Shown here: positions 8,535-16,841 of the stretch, one piece after another
How the letters are laid out: the number at the start of each line of letters is the position of its first letter
Position numbering within the stretch: position 1 is the stretch's first letter
NCBI RefSeq assembly: GCF_001280085.1
Contig: NZ_LGED01000206.1
Location: 62,001-126,000 of the forward strand
Length of the DNA: 64,000 nucleotides
Origin: Saccharothrix sp. NRRL B-16348
GTDB taxonomy: Bacteria > Actinomycetota > Actinomycetes > Mycobacteriales > Pseudonocardiaceae
Direction: 5' to 3'
The notes under the pieces: model-generated
The model's database searches: none
What the model saw: only the letters and a program-made list of their open reading frames with translations
Told to the model about the DNA's origin: nothing
Program-made: the position numbers and the translations under genes

Positions 8535-10412
8535 TTGCCCGAGCTGGAACGGCATTCGTTCGACGTGCTCGTGATCGGTGCCGGCGGTGCGGGGTTGCGC
8601 GCCGCGATCGAGGCCCGCGAACACGGGATGCGCACGGCGGTGCTGTGCAAGTCGTTGTTCGGCAAGGCGCACACGGTGATGGCCGAGGGCGGCATCGCCG
8701 CGGCCATGGGCAACGTGAACTCCAACGACAGCTGGCAGGTGCACTTCCGCGACACCATGCGCGGCGGGAAGTTCCTGAACAACTGGCGGATGGCGGAGCT
8801 GCACGCCAAGGAGGCGCCCGACCGCGTGTGGGAGCTGGAGACCTACGGCGCGTTGTTCGACCGCACCAAGGACGGTCGGATCAGCCAGCGCAACTTCGGC
8901 GGCCACGAGTACCCGCGCCTGGCGCACGTCGGTGACCGCACCGGGCTGGAGCTGATCCGCAGCCTCCAGCAGAAGGTGGTGTCCCTCCAGCAGGACGACT
9001 ACGCCGAGACCGGCGACTACGAGTCGCGGCTGAAGGTGTTCCAGGAGTTCACCGTCACCGACCTGGTGCTCGACGACGGCAAGGTGGCCGGCGCGTTCGG
9101 CTACTGGCGCGAGTCGGGCCGGTTCGTGCTGTTCGAGGCGCCCGCCGTGGTGCTCGCGACCGGCGGCATCGGCAAGTCGTTCAAGGTGACGTCGAACTCG
9201 TGGGAGTACACCGGCGACGGCCACGCGCTGGCCCTGCGCGCGGGCGCGTCCCTGATCAACATGGAGTTCGTGCAGTTCCACCCCACCGGCATGGTCTGGC
9301 CACCGTCGGTGAAGGGCATCCTCGTCACCGAGTCGGTCCGCGGTGACGGCGGCGTGCTGCGCAACTCCGACGGCAAGCGGTTCATGTTCGACTACATCCC
9401 CGAGGTGTTCAAGGACAAGTACGCCGACAACGAGGCCGAGGCCGACCGCTGGTACGCCGACCCGGGCAACAACCGGCGGCCACCGGAGCTGCTGCCGCGC
9501 GACGAGGTGGCGCGGGCCATCAACTCCGAGGTCAAGGCCGGTCGCGGGTCCGAGCACGGCGGCGTGTTCCTGGACGTCTCGACGCGCCTGCCCGCCGAGG
9601 AGATCATGCGGCGGCTGCCGTCGATGCACCACCAGTTCAAGGAGCTGGCCGACGTCGACATCACCGCGCAGCCGATGGAGGTCGGGCCGACCTGCCACTA
9701 CGTGATGGGCGGCGTGCAGGTCGACCCGGACACGGGCGCGTCGTCGGTGCCGGGGTTGTTCGCGGCGGGCGAGGTGTCCGGCGGGATGCACGGCTCGAAC
9801 CGGCTGGGCGGCAACTCGTTGTCCGACCTGCTGGTGTTCGGTCGCCGTGCGGGCGCGGGCGCGTCGGACTACGTGGGCGGGCTGTCCGCGCGGCCGGTGT
9901 GCTCGGACGAGGCCGTCGCCGAGGCGGAGCGGACGGCCGTGGCGCCGTTCTCCGGGTCCGACGCGGCCGGCGAGAACCCGTACACGCTGCACATGGAGTT
10001 GCAGCAGGCGATGAACGACCTGGTCGGCATCATCCGGCGGGCCGAGGAGATGGACCAGGCGGTCAAGCGCCTGGAGGAGCTGAAGCGGCGGGCCGCGACC
10101 CTGGTGGTCGAAGGCCACCGGCAGTTCAACCCCGGCTGGCACCTGGCGCTCGACCTGCGGAACATGCTCGTGGTCAGCGAGTGCGTGGCGCGTGCCGCGT
10201 TGCTGCGCACGGAGAGCCGCGGCGGGCACACGCGCGACGACTTCCCGGGCATGGACGCCGACTGGCGGCGCAAGCTGCTGGTCTGCACGCTGACCGGCTC
10301 GTCGGTCGAGGTGGTGGAGGAGCCGCAGCTCCCGATCCGGTCGGACCTGCTGGCGCTGTTCGAGCAGAGCGAGTTGCAGAAGTACCTGACCGCCGACGAG
10401 CTGGAGGGCTGA
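8535..10412 (+). CDS. sdhA: Succinate dehydrogenase flavoprotein subunit
   Basis: This subunit oxidises succinate to fumarate on a covalently bound FAD. The 625-residue product carries the dinucleotide fold VLVIGAGGAGLRAAIEA at the N-terminus. The GKAHTVMAEGGIAAAMG segment contains the His that links FAD in this family. RLGGNSLSDLLVFGRRAG lies in the capping/FAD region. The start codon is best read as TTG at 8535, five bases after GAGGAG. The in-frame GTG at 8529 overlaps that ribosome site and is less likely. sdhB follows after one base. Confidence 0.95.
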   Translation: MPELERHSFDVLVIGAGGAGLRAAIEAREHGMRTAVLCKSLFGKAHTVMAEGGIAAAMGNVNSNDSWQVHFRDTMRGGKFLNNWRMAELHAKEAPDRVWELETYGALFDRTKDGRISQRNFGGHEYPRLAHVGDRTGLELIRSLQQKVVSLQQDDYAETGDYESRLKVFQEFTVTDLVLDDGKVAGAFGYWRESGRFVLFEAPAVVLATGGIGKSFKVTSNSWEYTGDGHALALRAGASLINMEFVQFHPTGMVWPPSVKGILVTESVRGDGGVLRNSDGKRFMFDYIPEVFKDKYADNEAEADRWYADPGNNRRPPELLPRDEVARAINSEVKAGRGSEHGGVFLDVSTRLPAEEIMRRLPSMHHQFKELADVDITAQPMEVGPTCHYVMGGVQVDPDTGASSVPGLFAAGEVSGGMHGSNRLGGNSLSDLLVFGRRAGAGASDYVGGLSARPVCSDEAVAEAERTAVAPFSGSDAAGENPYTLHMELQQAMNDLVGIIRRAEEMDQAVKRLEELKRRAATLVVEGHRQFNPGWHLALDLRNMLVVSECVARAALLRTESRGGHTRDDFPGMDADWRRKLLVCTLTGSSVEVVEEPQLPIRSDLLALFEQSELQKYLTADELEG

Positions 10413-10413
10413 C

Positions 10414-11166
10414 ATGGGGTACCAGGGGCACTTCCGGGTGTGGCGCGGTTCGGACGAGGGCGGTGGTCTGGAGGACTTCACCGTCGAGGTCAACGAGGGC
10501 GAGGTCGTCCTCGACGTGATCCACCGGTTGCAGGCGACCCAGACGCCCGACCTGGCCGTGCGGTGGAACTGCAAGGCGGGCAAGTGCGGGTCGTGCTCGG
10601 CGGAGATCAACGGCAAGCCGAGGCTGCTGTGCATGACGCGGATGTCGGTGTTCGCGGAGGACGAGACGGTGACCGTGACGCCGATGCGCACGTTCCCGGT
10701 GATCCGCGACCTCGTCACGGACGTGTCGTACAACTACAAGAAGGCGCGTGAGATCCCCGCGTTCAAGCCGCCGGCCGGCGTGGCGCCGGGGGAGTACCGG
10801 ATGCAGCAGGTCGACGTGGAGCGCTCGCAGGAGTTCCGCAAGTGCATCGAGTGCTTCCTGTGCAACAACACGTGCCACGTCATCCGCGACCACGAGGAGA
10901 ACAAGGAGTCGTTCGCGGGGCCGCGGTTCCTGATGCGGGTGGCCGAGCTGGAGATGCACCCGCTCGACGAGGCGGACCGCGTGCAGGAGGCGCAGTCGCA
11001 GCACGGCCTGGGGCTGTGCAACATCACGAAGTGCTGCACCGAGGTGTGCCCGGAGCACATCAAGATCACCGACAACGCGTTGATCCCGATGAAGGAACGC
11101 GTGGCCGACCGGCGTTACGACCCGATCGTCTGGCTGGGCAACAAGCTGTTCCGCAACAAGTCCTGA
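10414..11166 (+). CDS. sdhB: Succinate dehydrogenase iron-sulfur subunit
   Basis: This subunit carries electrons from FAD to the membrane anchor. In the 250-residue protein the N-terminal ferredoxin domain holds CKAGKCGSC and a later LLC for the [2Fe-2S] cluster. The C-terminal domain holds CIECFLCNNTC and CNITKCCTEVCPEHI for the two further clusters. The ATG is one base after the sdhA stop, with GGAGG inside the end of sdhA, so expression is coupled. A strong bidirectional terminator closes the operon. Confidence 0.96.
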   Translation: MGYQGHFRVWRGSDEGGGLEDFTVEVNEGEVVLDVIHRLQATQTPDLAVRWNCKAGKCGSCSAEINGKPRLLCMTRMSVFAEDETVTVTPMRTFPVIRDLVTDVSYNYKKAREIPAFKPPAGVAPGEYRMQQVDVERSQEFRKCIECFLCNNTCHVIRDHEENKESFAGPRFLMRVAELEMHPLDEADRVQEAQSQHGLGLCNITKCCTEVCPEHIKITDNALIPMKERVADRRYDPIVWLGNKLFRNKS

Positions 11167-11180
11167 CGACGGGCTCGCCG

Positions 11181-11208
11181 AGGTCCGCCCGCCCGGGTGG
11201 GCGGACCT
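11181..11208. terminator. Bidirectional terminator between sdhB and the DUF2071 gene
   Basis: AGGTCCGCCC and GGGCGGACCT form a perfect ten-base stem around an eight-base loop. It sits between two converging stop codons (11166 and 11210) and so can serve both strands. Confidence 0.8.
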
Positions 11209-11209
11209 C

Positions 11210-11944
11210 TCAGGCCGGCGCTCCGGCCCTCATGGGTCGGAGCGGGCTCCACGTCACCGGCACGTCGCGCATCAGCAGCGCGCAGTCGAGCACCGCGCTG
11301 CCGACCGGGAACCGCTCCTCGTCGTCGAAGAACGAGGAGTGGACCTCCCGGACGTGGAGCGGCTCCACCCGCCACGCGTCCGTGTGGAGTTCCAGCCCGT
11401 CGAGGCGGTCGCCGCCGCGCGTGGCGGAGAAGCCGGCCGCGCCGTGCCGGAAGAAGTCCGACGCCTCGCCCAGGTCGGCGAACAGCTCGCTGCCCTCGAA
11501 CTCGCGGGCGACCCGGACGTCGACGCTCACGCGCGTCGTGCCGTCGAGGCCGGCGAAACCGACGTGCAGGTCCTGGGCCGTCTCCCGCACGTCGAACCGC
11601 GCGCGTGCGTGCTCACCGGGGAACAACCGGCCGCCGACCAGGGCGTTGACCGCCGAACCGCTGTCACGGCGGGGGATGTAGACGCCGGCCCGGCGTCCCT
11701 CCGGACCGTCCCACTCGACCGCGACGCGGTGCGCGGCGTTCTCGCTGCGCAGCCCGAACGGCTCGGGAGCCCATCGCGGACGCGTCCGCCCGAGCCGGAT
11801 GAGGCAGATCCCGGCGACCGCCCACGGACCCACCAGTTGGGGCCGCAGCGGCGCCGGCAGCAGGCGGGCGACGACGTCCGGCTCGACGCGGTAGTTCACC
11901 AGGAGACGACGTTCCACGACACTGGCCAGCTTCGGCGACCTCAT
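11210..11944 (-). CDS. DUF2071 / acetoacetate-decarboxylase-like protein
   Basis: A 244-residue soluble protein that fits the DUF2071 family, related in fold to acetoacetate decarboxylase. It starts with VVERRLLVNYRVEPDVVARLLP, a typical opening, followed by VAGICLIRLG and GVYIPRRDSGS. The catalytic Lys of true decarboxylases is not evident, so activity is unknown. The start lies five bases after the stop of the ArsR regulator gene upstream, making a two-gene operon of regulator and effector. Confidence 0.7.
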   Translation of the reverse strand: MRSPKLASVVERRLLVNYRVEPDVVARLLPAPLRPQLVGPWAVAGICLIRLGRTRPRWAPEPFGLRSENAAHRVAVEWDGPEGRRAGVYIPRRDSGSAVNALVGGRLFPGEHARARFDVRETAQDLHVGFAGLDGTTRVSVDVRVAREFEGSELFADLGEASDFFRHGAAGFSATRGGDRLDGLELHTDAWRVEPLHVREVHSSFFDDEERFPVGSAVLDCALLMRDVPVTWSPLRPMRAGAPA

Positions 11945-11949
11945 GGTGA

Positions 11950-12276
11950 TCAGCCCTTCTCCGTGGCACGTCTGCGGTGCCGGACGACGACCTGTTCGGG
12001 ACAGACCGCGCTGAGGAACCTGCCGACGTGCAACGCCAGCCGTTCGTCCACGAGCGAGTAGAAGATCCGGTTGGCCTCACGCCGCTCCCGGACCAGCCCG
12101 GCCGCCTTCAGCACGCCCAGGTGCCGCGAGATCGACGGCCCGCTGATCGGGAACCGGCCCGCGATCTCGCCGGCGGTGAGTTCGCCGGCGCGGAGGTCCT
12201 CCAGGATCTGCCGCCGGGTCGAGTCGGCCAGCGCCCGGAAGACGCCCGCCTCCTGGTCGGCTGCCACGCTGTCCAT
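11950..12276 (-). CDS. ArsR-family transcriptional regulator
   Basis: A 108-residue winged-helix repressor. The helix-turn-helix spans about residues 35-60 (LTAGEIAGRFPISGPSISRHL), followed by GLVRERREANRIFYSL, the wing typical of ArsR/SmtB proteins. The cysteine ligand motif ELCVCDL of metal-sensing members is absent, so it is probably not an arsenic sensor. It is co-transcribed with the DUF2071 gene. The 29 bases upstream are AT-rich (tactgtttagcacagtagct) with a TGTTTAGC/GCTAAACAG-like dyad that may be its operator. Confidence 0.85.
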   Translation of the reverse strand: MDSVAADQEAGVFRALADSTRRQILEDLRAGELTAGEIAGRFPISGPSISRHLGVLKAAGLVRERREANRIFYSLVDERLALHVGRFLSAVCPEQVVVRHRRRATEKG

Positions 12277-12312
12277 ATTTACTGTTTAGCACAGTAGCTA
12301 AACAGCTAACAA
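12276..12312. promoter_or_regulatory. AT-rich dyad upstream of the ArsR gene
   Basis: The short gap between the ArsR start and the MFS stop holds CTGTTTAGC and GCTAAACAG, nine-base inverted copies separated by ACAGTA. In a GC-rich genome this AT-rich palindrome at the ArsR start is a likely autoregulatory operator and promoter. Confidence 0.6.
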
Positions 12313-13505
12313 CGGGCCTGGTCGGGACGTGGCCCGGCCGCGGCCGGTTCGCGCACTCCGCTTCGCTGGACGTCACGTCGCCGCACGTCGGGGATCAGCG
12401 TGACGAGGCCGAGCACCGCGAGCCCCGCGCCCAGCCACAGCGGCGCGCGCAGGCCGTGGTCGGTGACGAGCAGGCCGCCCAGCCACGACCCGATGATGAT
12501 CCCGGACGTGATGAACGACCCGTGCACGGTGTTGACCAGCGCTCCGGTGTTGCCCGTGCGCTGGACGCGGGTCACCAGCGCGGGGTTCATCGTGACGCCG
12601 ACCAGGCCGATGCCGAGCAGGCTCGCCACGGCGGGCAGTTTGGCGTCGGCGAACAGGGCGAACGCGGTGAGGAAGAGCGCGTTGAGCCCCAGCCCCGTGA
12701 GCAGGACGGGCAGTGCGTGGCGGTCCGCGAACCGGCCGACCACGTGGTTGCCGAGCAGCGTGGCCGCGCCGTAGGCGATGAGCAGCAACGGGACCGTGCC
12801 CGTGCTGAAGCCGGTGACCTCGGTCAGGATCGGGTTGGCGTAGCTGAACGCGGCGAACGTCGCGCCGATGACGCACGTGCTGGTGGCCAGCACCAGCCAC
12901 AGCCCCGGCCGGGCGACGGCGCGCAGTTCGGACCGCACGCTCGTCCCGCCGCCGGCGCGGTCCAGTCGCGGCACGCCCGCGAACGTGCTGACGGCGGCCA
13001 CGACGGTGAGCACGGCGATGCCCCAGAACGCCGCGCGCCAACCAAGGTGCGCGCCGATGAACGTGGCCAGCGGCAGGCCGAGGAGCGTGCCGAGCATCAG
13101 CCCGTTGAGGACGGTCGCGGTGGCGCGACCGCGCAGGTTCTCGGCGACCACGGCGGCGGTCACCGAGAGCGCCACGCCGAAGAACGCCTGCGCCGCCGCG
13201 CCGGTGACGACGCGGGCGACCAGCATGACGCCGTAGTCGGTGGCGGTGGCGGCGAGGACGTTGCCGGCGAGGAAGACCGCGAACAGGGTCATCAGCGCGG
13301 GCTTGGGCCGGAGTCGGAGCATCAGCACGGTGAGCAGCGGTCCGCCGACGGCCATCGCGGCGGCGAACGCGGTGATCAGGTAGCCGATCTCGGGGATGGT
13401 GACGTGCAGGCCGGCGGCCATCTGCGGCATCAGGCCGGCGACGACGAACTCGCTGGTGACCATGGCGAAGATGCCGAGGGCGAGCACGTGGACGACACGG
13501 GGCAT
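12306..13505 (-). CDS. MFS drug-efflux transporter (DHA1, AraJ/Cmr-like)
   Basis: A 399-residue, twelve-helix major facilitator. The N-terminus VLALGIFAMVTSEFVVAGLMP is the signature of the AraJ/YdhP/chloramphenicol-exporter group of proton-driven pumps. The loop 2-3 motif is degenerate, as in relatives. The substrate cannot be assigned. It lies downstream of a TetR gene on the same strand, and both promoters carry the same 22-bp operator, so the pump is most likely induced by the TetR ligand. Confidence 0.88.
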   Translation of the reverse strand: MPRVVHVLALGIFAMVTSEFVVAGLMPQMAAGLHVTIPEIGYLITAFAAAMAVGGPLLTVLMLRLRPKPALMTLFAVFLAGNVLAATATDYGVMLVARVVTGAAAQAFFGVALSVTAAVVAENLRGRATATVLNGLMLGTLLGLPLATFIGAHLGWRAAFWGIAVLTVVAAVSTFAGVPRLDRAGGGTSVRSELRAVARPGLWLVLATSTCVIGATFAAFSYANPILTEVTGFSTGTVPLLLIAYGAATLLGNHVVGRFADRHALPVLLTGLGLNALFLTAFALFADAKLPAVASLLGIGLVGVTMNPALVTRVQRTGNTGALVNTVHGSFITSGIIIGSWLGGLLVTDHGLRAPLWLGAGLAVLGLVTLIPDVRRRDVQRSGVREPAAAGPRPDQARC

Positions 13506-13516
13506 GGCGACTCCTG

Positions 13517-13538
13517 TTTTGTATTGATCTGTCCAAAA
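13517..13538. promoter_or_regulatory. TetR operator copy at the MFS promoter
   Basis: Read on the reverse strand, this 22-base site begins TTTTGGACAGATC and aligns with the site upstream of the TetR gene (14186-14207), matching at most positions. It lies about a dozen bases before the MFS start codon. Confidence 0.65.
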
Positions 13539-13576
13539 TTAGGGCGTGCTCGATCCCGCTCGGCCCTTCGGGAGTC

Positions 13577-14176
13577 CTAGAGAGCGCCCATCGCCGTGGA
13601 CGCGATGGCCTTCAGCGTCGGGATGTCCGCGCCGCCCTGCCCGGCGACCCGCATGCCCGCGATGACGGCGGTGAGGAACCGCGCCAGTTCCGCCGGTGGT
13701 GTCGCGGACGTGATGTCGCCGTCCCGCTGACCGGTCCTGATGACGGCTTCGAACGCGTCCAGCCTGCGTTGCTGGTCGCGGGCCAGCAGCTCGGCGGCCT
13801 CGTGGTCGCGGCCGGCCAGTTCGACGGTCGTGTTGACGGTCAGGCAGCCGATGCCGCGCTCACCGCGCCGGTTCTCCACCTCGCCCTCGATGACCGCGTC
13901 GAACAGGTCGCGCAGGCGGTCCTTCGCGGGCCGGGTCTCGTCGTCGAGCAGCGTGAGCTGGCCGGTGGTGGTGAGCTCGGTGTAGCGGACGAGCGCGCGC
14001 TTGAAGAGCTCGTGCTTGCTGGTGAACGTGTTGTAGATGCTGCTGCGCCCGAGGCCGGTGGCGCGGCACAGGTCTTCGGTGGACGTGGCCTCGTAGCCGT
14101 TGGCCCAGAACGTGCGCATGGCCGCGTCGAGCGCCTGATCCTCGTCGAACGCCTTGGGTCGGGGCACGCGGCTCAC
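13577..14176 (-). CDS. TetR/AcrR-family transcriptional regulator
   Basis: A 199-residue repressor with the family HTH near residues 25-48 (ATSTEDLCRATGLGRSSIYN, then TFTSKHELF). The C-terminal ligand domain contains ERGIGCLTVNTTVELAGRD, found in TetR proteins that control drug pumps. The start is GTG at 14176 (VSRVPRPKAFD). Longer upstream frames overlap the neighbouring gene and are rejected. Matching operators at its own and the MFS promoter point to autoregulation plus pump repression. Confidence 0.9.
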   Translation of the reverse strand: MSRVPRPKAFDEDQALDAAMRTFWANGYEATSTEDLCRATGLGRSSIYNTFTSKHELFKRALVRYTELTTTGQLTLLDDETRPAKDRLRDLFDAVIEGEVENRRGERGIGCLTVNTTVELAGRDHEAAELLARDQQRRLDAFEAVIRTGQRDGDITSATPPAELARFLTAVIAGMRVAGQGGADIPTLKAIASTAMGAL

Positions 14177-14185
14177 CGTAGCAGG

Positions 14186-14207
14186 TTTTGGACTGATCGA
14201 TCTAGAA
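14186..14207. promoter_or_regulatory. TetR operator copy at the TetR promoter
   Basis: The 22-base site begins TTTTGGACTGATCGATC and is the counterpart of the site at 13517-13538 on the opposite strand. It lies ten bases from the TetR start and overlaps the stop codon of the upstream ADP-ribosylglycohydrolase gene, so repressor binding could also affect the end of that transcript. Confidence 0.65.
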
Positions 14208-15059
14208 CGTCGGCGTCGGCCCGGCCCGCAGGTCCGGGGGCAGCGGCTCGCGACGCTCCAGCCAGTCACCCGGCACGTCCGTGCGGCAGGCCACGATGCC
14301 GCCGACCATCGCGGCCGTCGTGTCCATGTCACCGCCCGCTTCCACGCACGCCACGATGGCGGCCCGGTAGTCGTCGGCGTGCGTCGCGGCGGCCCACAGC
14401 GCGAACGGCACCGTGTCCTGGGCGGTCGAGTGCGCTCCGTTGCCCAGCTCGTACGCGGCCTCCGCCGTGGCACGCCCGCGCAGCCGACGCGCGGTCTCCA
14501 CGCCCCGGCGCACCTGCCCGTCGGCCAGGTGGTCCAGCACGGCGTCGAGCAGGTCCGGCCCGGGAACCGCCGCGGCGACCGCCACCGCCACCGCGCCCGC
14601 GATCCCCTCGGGGTGCAGGTGCGTCACCTCGGCGGAGAGGACCGCCTGCGTCACCACGGCGTCGAGGTCGTCGGCGAAGAACGCGCCGAGCGGAGCCACC
14701 CGCATCGCCGCGCCGTTGCCGCACGATCCCTCACCCCGGTAGGCCGTCGCCGCCGCCTCCCGCCACGGCACGCCGTCCCGGATGCGGTGCAGCACCACCA
14801 CCGCGCCGGGCCCGTAACCCCGGTACGGCTCGCAGTGCTCGGCGAACGACGCGGCCAACCGGTCCTGGTCGACCTGGCCGTGGTCGCGGAGTTCGGCCAG
14901 CAGCAGGCAGGCCATCTCGGTGTCGTCGGTCCACGGCCACGGCCCGGCGGGCAGCGTGCCCGCGGCGAGGTCGGAGCGGGAACGACCGGGAACGAAGAAC
15001 TGCGCGCCCAAGGCGTCGCCGACGGAAAGCCCGTCCAGTGATCGGTGTGCGGGGGACAT
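14202..15059 (-). CDS. ADP-ribosylglycohydrolase family protein (first copy)
   Basis: A 285-residue all-helical enzyme of the DraG/ARH fold, expected to remove ADP-ribose from proteins or small molecules using two Mg ions. Metal-binding motifs are WTDDTEM near residue 43 and GGDMDTTAAMVGG near residue 245, both intact. GLSVGDALGAQF at the N-terminus is also typical. It lies 27 bases downstream of a second, diverged family member, and the target is unknown. The stop codon overlaps the TetR operator. Confidence 0.88.
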   Translation of the reverse strand: MSPAHRSLDGLSVGDALGAQFFVPGRSRSDLAAGTLPAGPWPWTDDTEMACLLLAELRDHGQVDQDRLAASFAEHCEPYRGYGPGAVVVLHRIRDGVPWREAAATAYRGEGSCGNGAAMRVAPLGAFFADDLDAVVTQAVLSAEVTHLHPEGIAGAVAVAVAAAVPGPDLLDAVLDHLADGQVRRGVETARRLRGRATAEAAYELGNGAHSTAQDTVPFALWAAATHADDYRAAIVACVEAGGDMDTTAAMVGGIVACRTDVPGDWLERREPLPPDLRAGPTPTF

Positions 15060-15086
15060 GTGGTGTCGAGCCTAGGCCGGCGGCGG

Positions 15087-16061
15087 TCAGTCCCACAGCC
15101 GGCCGAGCGCGGCCAGCTCGTCACCGTGCTCGACGCGTTCGGCCCACTCCTCGGGCCACGCGTCGAGACCGTGCGCGGCGCCCGCGAACGCGCCGGTGAG
15201 GCACGCGATCGAGTCCGAGTCGCCGGACGTCGTCGCCGCACGGGACAGGGCCGCCACCGGCTCGTCGCGGAAGAGCAGGAAGCAGTGCAGCGCCGTGGCC
15301 AACGCCTCCTCCGCGATCCACCCCGCGCCCGTGGCGAGGCAGGGGTCGGCGTCCCGGTCGTCGCCCGCGGCTGCGAGCACGTCCAGCGCCGCCGCGCACT
15401 CGTCCCAACCCCGGGCGATGAACTCGTCGGGCTCCGACACGCCGGGTCGGATCCAGAGGTCGGCCAACCACTCCTCGCGGTAGCGGGTCCGCTGCTCCGC
15501 ACACCGCGCGCGCAACGCGGCCGTCACGTCGCCCGGGTCCATGCCGCCACGCAGCCAGTGCGCGGCGAACGCCGTCAGCTCACTGGCCGCGAGCGCCGTC
15601 GCGTGGCCGTGCGTGAGGGCGGACTGGAACTGCGCGATCCCGGCGCGGTCGTCGTCGGACAGGCCGGGGACCAAGCCGACCGGCACGACGCGCATGTTCG
15701 CGCCGCACCCCTTCGACGACGCCCCGGTGGCCTCCCGCCACGGCAACCCGGCGGCGAGCCGCTCGCAGGCCTGGAGACACGTCATGCCGGGCGCGCGGTT
15801 GTTGTCGGGCGACTCCCACCACCGCACGAAGTGGTCGCGCAACGCGTCCCCGACCCCGTCCCGCCCACCCTCCGCCAACGCCCGCGCGACCGCCAACGTC
15901 ATCTGGGTGTCATCGGTGACCAACGCGGGCTCACCGACCAACTCCCGAGGCCCACCCACGCCGTAGCGGTGCTCGATCTCCGCGACCGTCATGAACTCCG
16001 TGGGCGCCCCCAACGCGTCCCCGTACGCCAACCCCAACAACGCCCCACTCGCCCGCTTCAC
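15087..16061 (-). CDS. ADP-ribosylglycohydrolase family protein (second copy)
   Basis: A 324-residue DraG/ARH-fold enzyme. Motifs are ALLGLAYGDALGAPTEF at the N-terminus, TDDTQM near residue 50, GCGANMRVVPVG in the middle, and SGDSDSIACLTGAFAGA in the last quarter. The complete set of metal ligands suggests catalytic activity. It is a distant paralogue of the next gene downstream, not a recent duplicate. The start is GTG, 21 bases after the stop of the unknown gene upstream. Confidence 0.9.
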   Translation of the reverse strand: MKRASGALLGLAYGDALGAPTEFMTVAEIEHRYGVGGPRELVGEPALVTDDTQMTLAVARALAEGGRDGVGDALRDHFVRWWESPDNNRAPGMTCLQACERLAAGLPWREATGASSKGCGANMRVVPVGLVPGLSDDDRAGIAQFQSALTHGHATALAASELTAFAAHWLRGGMDPGDVTAALRARCAEQRTRYREEWLADLWIRPGVSEPDEFIARGWDECAAALDVLAAAGDDRDADPCLATGAGWIAEEALATALHCFLLFRDEPVAALSRAATTSGDSDSIACLTGAFAGAAHGLDAWPEEWAERVEHGDELAALGRLWD

Positions 16062-16082
16062 GGCTGACAGCGTAGGCGTCTC

Positions 16083-16679
16083 CTACGTCGTGGGGTGCGT
16101 GCCGACGTCGACCAGGAGGGCCGGAACCCACGAGAAGACCTTCGGATCGCCAAGCCCGGAAGCCGTGAGCCACGCCGCCGCCCGAAGCGCGTCCTCCTCG
16201 TCCGGGATCAACCCCCACCTTCCCGGCCCAACGCCCGTCGCTCGCCGAACGTCGTCGACGAGCCCACCGAGGCAGGTCCACGTGTGCCAGCCCCCGGTGT
16301 CGAAGCCGACCAACTCGAAACCCAACACCCGACCGGACGTGAGGTCGGGAAAGGCCTCCCGCCGAGCCAGCCGTCCCGCCACACCACCGAAGTCCGGGCG
16401 GTAGCCGGCTTCCACCAGTTCCTGGAGCAAGGCCGGGGCGTGCGTCGCGTCGATGCCCACAGCAAGCACGCGCAACCCTGACCGACCTGCCCGAGCCCGT
16501 TCAGCTGAAACCGGGTCGTCGAACCAGTCGTCCCAACCGTCACGGTTCGCCGGCACCAGGTCCACGACGCAGTCGCTCATCGAGATCACGTCGGCGCTCG
16601 GCAGCCCAACCTCCTGCCAATCCACCCTGACACCTCCCGCGGCCACCAGGTAGCCCGCCAAGAGTCGACCGGTGTCCAT
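16083..16679 (-). CDS. Unknown protein in the ADP-ribosylhydrolase cluster
   Basis: A 198-residue soluble protein, not recognised. It is rich in Trp and Asp (GWDDWFDDPVS, GGWHTWTCLGGLVDD) and ends with GRWGLIPDEEDALRAAAWL and FSWVPALLVDVG. The composition, acidic and tryptophan-rich, resembles many immunity-type proteins, but no catalytic motif is visible. A GGGGAG ribosome site precedes the ATG. It lies in line with the two ADP-ribosylglycohydrolases downstream and the antitoxin-like gene upstream. Confidence 0.6.
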   Translation of the reverse strand: MDTGRLLAGYLVAAGGVRVDWQEVGLPSADVISMSDCVVDLVPANRDGWDDWFDDPVSAERARAGRSGLRVLAVGIDATHAPALLQELVEAGYRPDFGGVAGRLARREAFPDLTSGRVLGFELVGFDTGGWHTWTCLGGLVDDVRRATGVGPGRWGLIPDEEDALRAAAWLTASGLGDPKVFSWVPALLVDVGTHPTT

Positions 16680-16706
16680 CGGAACTCCCCTCGGCCGGCG
16701 ACGGGC

Positions 16707-16841
16707 TCAGCTGCCCTGGGTCCAGTAGCGCTGAAGCCTGGCGACCGCCTCGTGTGTTCTGCAAGCAGATTCGACACCGTCGTGCGCGCCTGACCCGAAA
16801 CCGACAAGGTCCAGTTCGCGATCCTCGCGCGTCGGCTGCGG
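16707..16841 (-). pseudogene. In-frame 44-codon extension after the antitoxin stop; possible gene remnant
   Basis: Directly after the stop codon of the antitoxin-like gene the same frame stays open for 44 codons and ends at TGA. It reads REDRELDLVGFGSG near the start and THEAVARLQRYWTQGS at the end, which looks like ordinary protein. There is no start codon or ribosome site. It may be a remnant of a longer C-terminus lost to a nonsense mutation, or of a partner gene. Chance is a real alternative. Confidence 0.3.

Noticed and set aside
7221..10733. A very long open frame on the reverse strand opposite the sdh operon
   Set aside because: It is antisense to well-supported sdhC, sdhA and sdhB, low-complexity and Arg/His/Val-biased. 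It arises because high-GC codons leave few stop codons on the other strand.
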